From: F23-D06 sp947167635
GTDB lineage: Bacteria; Bacteroidota; Bacteroidia; Bacteroidales; WCHB1-69
Length of the DNA: 64,000 nt
Direction: 5' to 3'
Assembly: GCA_947167635.1 (NCBI GenBank)
Contig: CAMVIT010000002.1
Location: forward strand, 1 to 64,000
Shown in pieces: positions 58,576-64,000 of this stretch. The notes beneath the pieces were generated by a model. The model was not told the DNA's origin. It searched no databases and was given only the letters and a program-made list of their open reading frames with translations. Within the stretch, counting starts at the first letter, position 1. Each line of letters starts with the position of its first letter. The position numbers and the translations under genes are program-made.

Positions 58576-61500
58576 ATGATGAAGCATACCCTACAACTTT
58601 CAAGTACAAAAAGCATCAACATCATGGGCTTAATGCTAACCGTCCTGCTTGTTTTCAGCAAGTTGTCCGTTTCCGCCCAAGTCACTACGGCATCCATTAC
58701 AGGCGCTGTCAGTGACGGAAAGAACCCGGTGCCGAACGCTGTGGTGACCGTTGTGCATGATCCGAGCGGAATCCCTTTCTATGGCATCACTAATGACAAG
58801 GGCATTTATGTGATCAACAACATCCTGGCTGGTGGCCCATATACAGTAAGGGTGGAACGACTTAATTATAAAACACATGTTGTCAAGGATGTGGAAGCCC
58901 CATTGGGCGAGACGGCCGTTGTGGACGTGGAGCTTGTCGCCGCAACCAAGCGGTTGGAGGAGGTTACCGTGTACGGCAACGGATCCTCCATGAACATCAA
59001 CCGATCGGGTGCGGGTTTGCATCTCACCTCTCATGTGATGGATATGATTCCTAATGTGAACCGCACGCTGGATGAATTTCTGAAACTCACCCCACAGAGC
59101 TGCTATGCCGAAGACGGATTTTTCGTCGGTGGCGGAAACTACCGCAGTTCCATGGTATGCGTGGATGGCGCCAGCTTCAACAATGCCTTCGGTATCGGGT
59201 CGAGCCTCCCCGCCGGCGGAACTCCTATCTCCATTGAAGTCATCAACAGGATCGATGTCAACTTAACCCCCTTCAACGTCCGCCACAGCGGCTTCCAAGG
59301 CAGCTCCATCAACATGACCACCAAACAGGGCACCAACCGGTGGAAGGGATCCGTCTATGATTATTTCTCATGCAGTGCACTGCAAGGCCAGAAGGTTGAC
59401 AACTACCTGTTGACCAGCTCCGGCACCTTGAACAACACGACGGGGTTCACTGTGGGCGGACCTCTTGTCAAAAACAAACTTTTCCTTTTCCTTAACGGGG
59501 AATATACGGTGGACCACGTTGCCGGAACCTCCATCCAGGCTCGTCCTGACGAGAGTTACAGCTACGGTGGCAGCACGGGCTATAACCGTCCCACTGTGGC
59601 GGAGATGGACAATATCCGACAGTTCCTGAACGACAGGTTCGGCTACGATCCCGGTCGCTACCACAACTATTCCTTCGAATCTCCCGACTACAAACTTTTC
59701 GCTCGTTTGGACTGGCGCATCAACGAATACAATCTGTTCCACATCCGAGTGAGCCACACCCATGTCGGCGTATCCAAATCCGGTGCATCTTCCATGAGCC
59801 CGTTGAGTGGCGACAATATCGAAATTTCCACCGCAGATGGCATTTACACATTTAACCGCTATTCGGCCGGACGCATTTCGCAGTACGCGATCCCGTTTGA
59901 ATCGGTGCGTTATAACCAGATCATGGATTTCACCACCGTTGCTGCCGAGCTGAACAGCCGCCTGCTCAACGAGCGGAGCGGCAACGTGTTCCGCCTCACC
60001 TGGTCGCTGCAGAACGAGCCACGCACCTACATGGGCGGCGACTTCCCGACCGTGGATATTCTGGAGCCTTACTACGATGTGAATGGCAACAGACAGCTGG
60101 CATTCTTCACCACCTTCGGTCCGGACCCGTTCTCTTACGGAAACTTGCGCCGTGTACACACCCTCAATGCCACCGATGAGTTCACCTATAAGACGGGCAT
60201 CCATTCCATCCTCGCTGGTTTGCAATTCGAATGGAACAATGTGGTGAACGGTTTCATGCAGGGCGGTGCCGGCTGGTATGTTTTTGACTCTTGGCAGTCG
60301 TTCCTCAACGATGTGAACAATGTGGAGGGGAGCGGCCCGTCATTGTTCATGATTACTCACGCGAACAGTGAGAATCCCACTGAACAGGTTTTTCCCACCT
60401 TCAACCACATCCAAGTGTCCATGTATGCGCAGGATGAAATTGAATTCAGCAAATTCTTCAAATTCACAGCGGGGCTGCGTTTGGAAATTCCGGTCATCCG
60501 CTTCTTGCAGGACAACCGGAATGCGGATTTCGAACATGTCGCCGCCGCACATCCCGGCAGTTCATTTGCCGGTCTCAGCACCGCCAACTATCCTAAGGTC
60601 AATTTGAATATCTCGCCCCGCATCGGCTTCAATTGGGACATCACGCACAAACGCAAGCTCATCCTGCGCGGCGGGACCGGCCTTTTCACAGGACGTATTC
60701 CAAATGTATGGTTGGTCAGCGCCATAGGCAACTCAAACTGCCTGCAATACCAATACATCGCCAACAACAACACTATGGCCGATGTTCCGGAATTCACTCC
60801 AAACAGGGAAGAGATTATCAATAGCATCTATTCCGGCCAACAGGATCTTTCAGCCCCGACCAACGCCACCATTTTGGCCAAAGACCTGAAGATGCCGACA
60901 AGTTGGAAGACCTCCCTTGCCCTTGATCTCCTCATGCCCGGTGACATCAAAGCCACTCTTGAAGGAATATACTCGTTCAACCTTAATGAAATTTACGCCA
61001 CTGTACTGGGGTACAAAGAAAACGGCACTTTCGAGTTGCCTGGAGAGCCCGATGGACGCACGTCCTATGTAAGCGAGAATATCCTGAACCGGAACGGGGA
61101 TGTCATGAGCGGCTATTATCTGCACAACGTGAAGGATTTTCACGGGCAATACTTTTCTCTTTCCGCCCAGTTGGCCAAGCACTTCCGTTTCGGCCTCGAC
61201 CTTATCGCCGCCTATACCTTAAGTTATGCTACAAACATCACTGACGGGTTGAGCGACCAAATCTCGGCGTTTGCCAACACACCGACGGTCAACGACTGCA
61301 ACCGTCCGGAACTGGGCTATTCCGCATTCGTGCCGCCACACCGTGTGATTGCAAGCCTCGGCTACACCATCAAAGAGGGTGAGCGCACCGCCACCAAGCT
61401 CGGAATCTTCTACGAGGGTCTGAATATGGGCTTCTACGGAGGGAAATTCATCACCCGATATTCGTATTTCATCAACAATGTCAGCGGATTGGGCTCTCCG

Positions 61501-61917
61501 CAGCTGATATATATCCCCACGGCCGAAGAGCTGGCCGAGATGCCCTTCTCTTCCGAGGAGAACCGAATCGCCTTTGAGAATTACATCAGCGGGAATCGCT
61601 ATCTGAGCAAGCACAGGGGCGAATATTCCAAACGCAATGGCGGTTTAGCCCCTTGGGTTAACCGTATCAACTTCAAGGTCGCCCAAGAGTTTCACTTCAA
61701 GGCCTCGGGGCATCGGCAAAGCCTCGAAATCGGTGTGGATTTCCACAATCTCACCAACCTGTTCTGTAACCGTTGGGGAACCTATAAGATCCTTGACAAC
61801 AATGTGTTGCTCAAATACGAGGGCAGTGAATACACTTTCACCCAGCCCACATGGGAGGCCTATAACAATCTCACCTCCACATGGAAGATTTTGTTGCATG
61901 TGAAGTATGCGTTTTGA
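58576..61917 (+). CDS. TonB-dependent receptor, Oar-like, with carboxypeptidase-regulatory-like domain
   Basis: A 1113-residue outer-membrane receptor. A signal peptide ends around SVSAQ. An N-terminal carboxypeptidase-regulatory-like domain (ASITGAVSDGKNPVPNAVVTV to about 125) is followed by a plug with RLEEVTVYG and GTPISIEVINRIDVNLTPFNVRHSGFQGSSINMTTKQGTN-like sequence in separate blocks. The large beta-barrel ends WKILLHVKYAF. This layout matches Oar-type proteins, and no SusD gene follows, so it is not a classic starch-utilisation pair. The substrate is unknown. An inverted repeat sits right at its start; the broken FGE-like gene lies 52 nt downstream. Confidence 0.92.
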   Translation: MMKHTLQLSSTKSINIMGLMLTVLLVFSKLSVSAQVTTASITGAVSDGKNPVPNAVVTVVHDPSGIPFYGITNDKGIYVINNILAGGPYTVRVERLNYKTHVVKDVEAPLGETAVVDVELVAATKRLEEVTVYGNGSSMNINRSGAGLHLTSHVMDMIPNVNRTLDEFLKLTPQSCYAEDGFFVGGGNYRSSMVCVDGASFNNAFGIGSSLPAGGTPISIEVINRIDVNLTPFNVRHSGFQGSSINMTTKQGTNRWKGSVYDYFSCSALQGQKVDNYLLTSSGTLNNTTGFTVGGPLVKNKLFLFLNGEYTVDHVAGTSIQARPDESYSYGGSTGYNRPTVAEMDNIRQFLNDRFGYDPGRYHNYSFESPDYKLFARLDWRINEYNLFHIRVSHTHVGVSKSGASSMSPLSGDNIEISTADGIYTFNRYSAGRISQYAIPFESVRYNQIMDFTTVAAELNSRLLNERSGNVFRLTWSLQNEPRTYMGGDFPTVDILEPYYDVNGNRQLAFFTTFGPDPFSYGNLRRVHTLNATDEFTYKTGIHSILAGLQFEWNNVVNGFMQGGAGWYVFDSWQSFLNDVNNVEGSGPSLFMITHANSENPTEQVFPTFNHIQVSMYAQDEIEFSKFFKFTAGLRLEIPVIRFLQDNRNADFEHVAAAHPGSSFAGLSTANYPKVNLNISPRIGFNWDITHKRKLILRGGTGLFTGRIPNVWLVSAIGNSNCLQYQYIANNNTMADVPEFTPNREEIINSIYSGQQDLSAPTNATILAKDLKMPTSWKTSLALDLLMPGDIKATLEGIYSFNLNEIYATVLGYKENGTFELPGEPDGRTSYVSENILNRNGDVMSGYYLHNVKDFHGQYFSLSAQLAKHFRFGLDLIAAYTLSYATNITDGLSDQISAFANTPTVNDCNRPELGYSAFVPPHRVIASLGYTIKEGERTATKLGIFYEGLNMGFYGGKFITRYSYFINNVSGLGSPQLIYIPTAEELAEMPFSSEENRIAFENYISGNRYLSKHRGEYSKRNGGLAPWVNRINFKVAQEFHFKASGHRQSLEIGVDFHNLTNLFCNRWGTYKILDNNVLLKYEGSEYTFTQPTWEAYNNLTSTWKILLHVKYAF

Positions 61918-61969
61918 CATAAGGACATTTAATGGTCAGCAGATTGATTTACCTGATAATTATAAGACA

Positions 61970-62812
61970 ATGGAAAAGTTTTCAAATATTAATCGGAGAA
62001 TAGTTGTGTTTTTCCTTTTCATCGTGATTGCCTCTTACACGGGAACACTTTCGGCGCAAACACAAACCATGGACAACCGTGTGTTCCGTGTGAACGATGT
62101 CGCGATAACGATGGTGTTTGTGAAAGGCGGGGATCTGCAATTGGGCTGTATTGAAGAAAGGGATGACAGTTGTCGGGCAGAGGAGGTGCCCTCACATCTT
62201 GTGACGCTGCCGGATTATTACATTGGCGAGACGGAAATCACCCAGGCTCAGTGGATGGCGGTGATGGGACGTGACAATAACCCGAGCTATTGGAAAGGCG
62301 ACTTTCTTCCGGTGGAGCGGGTGAGTTGGGAGGAGTGCCGGCGTTTCATCATCCGTCTGAACAAATATCTGGCTGAGGAACTGCCACAGGGTTACCGTTT
62401 CGCTCTGCCCAGCGAGGCTCAATAGGAATATGCCGCCCGAGGCGGCACGAAGAGTGCCGGCACACGCTATTCCGGCAGCAACAACCTGCCGCAGATTGCA
62501 TGGGTTTATGACAACAGCAACCAGCGAACTCACGATGTAAGGGCAAAATCGGCCAACGAGTTGGGCATTTTCGACATGAGCGGCAACGTGTGGGAATGGT
62601 GCGAGGATTGGTTTGACGAGAACTATTATTCCACCAATTCGGAATGGAATAATCCGATGAATGCACAAGAAAGCAGCTACCGCGTGCAAAGGGGTGGCAG
62701 CTGGAGCTTTGCGGCGCCATACAGCCGCTGTTCCTATCGCGACCGCGGCAGCATCCATTCCCGCTACGAGGACTGTGGCTTCCGCATCGTGCTGGTGCCC
62801 AAAAGCAAGTAG
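61970..62812 (+). pseudogene. Formylglycine-generating-enzyme (SUMF1) family gene interrupted by one TAG
   Basis: A single frame encodes 280 residues except for one stop, TAG at 62423-62425. Upstream part: signal peptide (to TLSAQ), MVFVKGGDLQLGC, LPDYYIGETEITQAQWMAVMG and VSWEECRRFI. Downstream part in the same frame: EYAARGG, GIFDMSGNVWEWCEDW, VQRGGSWSF and CGFRIV. The family motif RLPTEAEWEYAARGG here reads ALPSEAQ-stop-EYAARGG, so the stop replaces the invariant Trp (TGG to TAG, one base at 62424). No frameshift is present and the rest looks intact, which suggests a recent nonsense mutation or a base-calling error. The family includes sulfatase activators and many lipoproteins of unknown role. 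ATG 61970 is the likely start. Confidence 0.88.
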
Positions 62813-63122
62813 CCCTTTTTAAACCCTGATTGACATTACGGCGCAGACCGTAGCGCCCGCATTCTGGACTGTTCTCCACTACCATAGGCGTCAGCATGCA
62901 GATTTTGCGGAAAAATTGCGCCAAATATGATATTTTTGGACGGAATTTTCAGAAGATTAAACAATTGTTTTTTGTGAAAATGGAATCTTTTTTTAATCTT
63001 AACATTGTTGAAAAAGTAGTTTAAACAGTTGGTAATCAACTATTTTTACTGTTTGTCAAAAATGTTTTTTTTCAATATGGAAAAAACACGGCAGGGTAGG
63101 GGGAAGGGTAACGAAAAAAATG
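62813..63122. other. Intergenic region upstream of rplS
   Basis: No ORF is convincing. It contains a second TATTTTTG at 62931-62938, a 9-bp inverted repeat (62953-62961 and 62992-63000) and, at about 63012-63056, short complementary words that could form alternative stems. If transcription starts at the upstream element, rplS would have a leader of over 200 nt. Confidence 0.45.
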
Positions 63123-63130
63123 TATTTTTG
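63123..63130 (+). promoter_or_regulatory. Putative -7 element (TATTTTTG) of rplS
   Basis: TAnnTTTG match 44 nt before the rplS ATG. Confidence 0.6.
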
Positions 63131-63174
63131 CAGCCTTGAAATAAAAGTGAAAAATAATAAAAAGAAATAAAGAG

Positions 63175-63528
63175 ATGAAACAAGAATTGATTCAGTACGT
63201 AGAGGACAATTTCATTACGAAACAAGAATTTCCGAAATTCAAGGCTGGTGACACCATCACCGTTTCTTATAGAATCGTGGAAGGCTCCAAGGAGCGTATC
63301 CAGCAATTCCAGGGCGTTGTGCTCCAAATCAATGGTGCCGGTGCCACCAAGACCTTCACGGTGAGAAAGATTTCCGGCGGTATCGGTGTGGAGAGAATCT
63401 TCCCCTTCGCAACCCCGATGATTGCTGAAATCAAAGTCAACAAGCGTGGTGTCGTGCGTCGCGCACGCATTTTCTACCTCCGCAACCTCACGGGCAAGAA
63501 GGCTCGTATCAAAGAGCGCAGAGGATAA
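63175..63528 (+). CDS. rplS: 50S ribosomal protein L19
   Basis: A 117-residue L19, located at the interface with the small subunit. The family blocks are clear: FKAGDTITVSYRIVEGSKERIQQFQGVVL, TFTVRKISGGIGVERIFPF, and VVRRARIFYLRNLTGKKARIKERR at the C-terminus. It has its own promoter and a terminator 30 nt downstream, so it is transcribed alone, unlike the rpsP-rimM-trmD-rplS operon of many bacteria. Confidence 0.97.
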   Translation: MKQELIQYVEDNFITKQEFPKFKAGDTITVSYRIVEGSKERIQQFQGVVLQINGAGATKTFTVRKISGGIGVERIFPFATPMIAEIKVNKRGVVRRARIFYLRNLTGKKARIKERRG

Positions 63529-63557
63529 TAGAAATCATATCCACCTTGACAACTATC

Positions 63558-63591
63558 AAGCGGTTATTTTCGGAAATGAAAGTGACCGCTT
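63558..63591 (+). terminator. Rho-independent terminator of rplS
   Basis: A 14-bp stem including a few G-U pairs (63558-63571 with 63578-63591), 6-nt loop, followed by a T-run. Confidence 0.8.
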
Positions 63592-63597
63592 TTTTTG

Positions 63598-63605
63598 TAT
63601 TTTCG
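63598..63605 (+). promoter_or_regulatory. Possible -7 element (TATTTTCG) of the methyltransferase gene
   Basis: One mismatch from TAnnTTTG, overlapping the T-run of the rplS terminator and 20 nt before the GTG start. Confidence 0.35.
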
Positions 63606-63624
63606 CGGCCTAAAAAGATAACCC

Positions 63625-64000
63625 GTGGCACTACAGCAATCTTTCGAGAAATCAGGCAATTTCCTGTTCAGGTATCGTGGGCAGATCCCCATTCTCATCT
63701 TCCTTTTGGCGATTCCTATCCTTGTCTATAGCAACCCCGACCTCTACATGCGGCTCTTTGTGGGGCAGCGTCATGTCCTGCGCGTCATCCTTACGGTGGT
63801 GGCATTCCTGCTCTCTTTGTCGGGACTGGTATTGCGCGCCTATACGGTTTGCACCACCCCAAAGGGCACTTCCGGCCGCAATACCGACAAGCAGGTTGCC
63901 AAACGCCTCAACACAGTCGGCATCTATTCTGTTGTCCGTCACCCGCTGTACCTGGCCAATTATCTCATCTGGGCCGGCATCTTGGTCTTCACTATGAATA
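63625..64000 (+). CDS. Isoprenylcysteine/phospholipid methyltransferase family protein (partial, 3' end outside window)
   Basis: The frame from a GTG at 63625 encodes at least 125 residues and continues past the window edge. It has two to three membrane helices (IPILIFLLAIPILVYS, VLRVILTVVAFLLSLSGLVL) and then the family signature: GRNTDKQVAKRLNTVGIYSVVRHPLYLANYLIW, in which the RHPxYxxN motif and preceding Asn/Gly mark ICMT/PEMT-like enzymes that methylate membrane substrates with SAM. A longer overlapping ATG frame from 63677 is a Ser/Pro-rich shadow. Confidence 0.82.
   Translation, partial: MALQQSFEKSGNFLFRYRGQIPILIFLLAIPILVYSNPDLYMRLFVGQRHVLRVILTVVAFLLSLSGLVLRAYTVCTTPKGTSGRNTDKQVAKRLNTVGIYSVVRHPLYLANYLIWAGILVFTMN

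Noticed and set aside
61970..62812. TAG recoded as an amino acid in this genome
   Set aside because: Several intact genes in the window end with TAG at their expected family length, so TAG is an ordinary stop.
63677..63997. Ser/Pro-rich plus-strand ORF at the right edge
   Set aside because: It is an out-of-frame shadow; the overlapping frame from 63625 carries the methyltransferase signature.

Overview
The window looks like part of a chromosome from an uncultured or lesser-known member of the Bacteroidales (Bacteroidetes). Evidence: many genes are preceded by the Bacteroidetes -7 promoter element TAnnTTTG and lack a strong Shine-Dalgarno; there are PorV/PorQ- and PorT-type outer-membrane proteins, a large Oar-like TonB-dependent receptor, a DUF4353/DUF2490/CotH cluster, a meso-diaminopimelate dehydrogenase, a small AURKAIP1/COX24-like basic protein behind an HU gene, and an RF2 gene with its +1 frameshift site. 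No rRNA, tRNA, CRISPR array or insertion sequence was recognised.

Region 1-7.8 kb (minus strand) is an A/T-richer accessory block. It is a tightly packed operon of HNH endonuclease, kleisin-like subunit (JetA/MksF type), KITE-like subunit (JetB/MksE type), a DUF4062 + GHKL-ATPase + winged-helix protein, and a MukB/MksB/JetC-type SMC ATPase. It resembles a Wadjet/MksBEF plasmid-defence system with two non-canonical members (HNH and DUF4062-ATPase). The SMC ORF ends just after its signature motif, before any Walker B, and another reading frame runs off the window edge. This is the best candidate for an undescribed system.

Region 7.8-31 kb is a housekeeping core. Minus strand: rnr, a HExxH-like membrane protein, apbE, a Big_5 lipoprotein, argS, a Cys/EF-hand-like membrane protein, an FKBP isomerase, an OppC-like permease, a pyrimidine block (pyrF-pyrK-pyrD-cdd) and an orphan OmpR-type regulator. 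Plus strand: yqgE, a PorT-like barrel, an RNA methyltransferase, a PorV-like protein, deoC, HU plus the small basic protein, RNase E/G, recX, prfB and prs.

Region 31-50 kb holds lipid, central and amino-acid metabolism: an AMP-ligase/ACP/PlsC triple fusion, cutC, rlmI, a DUF819 membrane protein, an oxaloacetate-decarboxylase-alpha-like protein whose biotinyl domain lacks the acceptor Lys, a CPBP protease, a MalY/PatB aminotransferase, ddh, rocD, a shortened CotH-DUF2490-DUF4353 operon, a GT39-type glycosyltransferase and a 0.6-kb AT-rich gene-free stretch.

Region 50-64 kb has an XRE-type regulator, crt-hbd (four-carbon acyl-CoA metabolism), a GNAT and a DUF486 protein, an NfeD protease, dnaE, the TonB receptor, a formylglycine-generating-enzyme-like gene broken by one TAG in a conserved Trp codon, rplS and the start of a phospholipid/isoprenylcysteine-type methyltransferase. 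Starts were chosen by family N-termini, signal peptides and the position of TAnnTTTG elements; all functional calls come from reading the sequence, without database searches.
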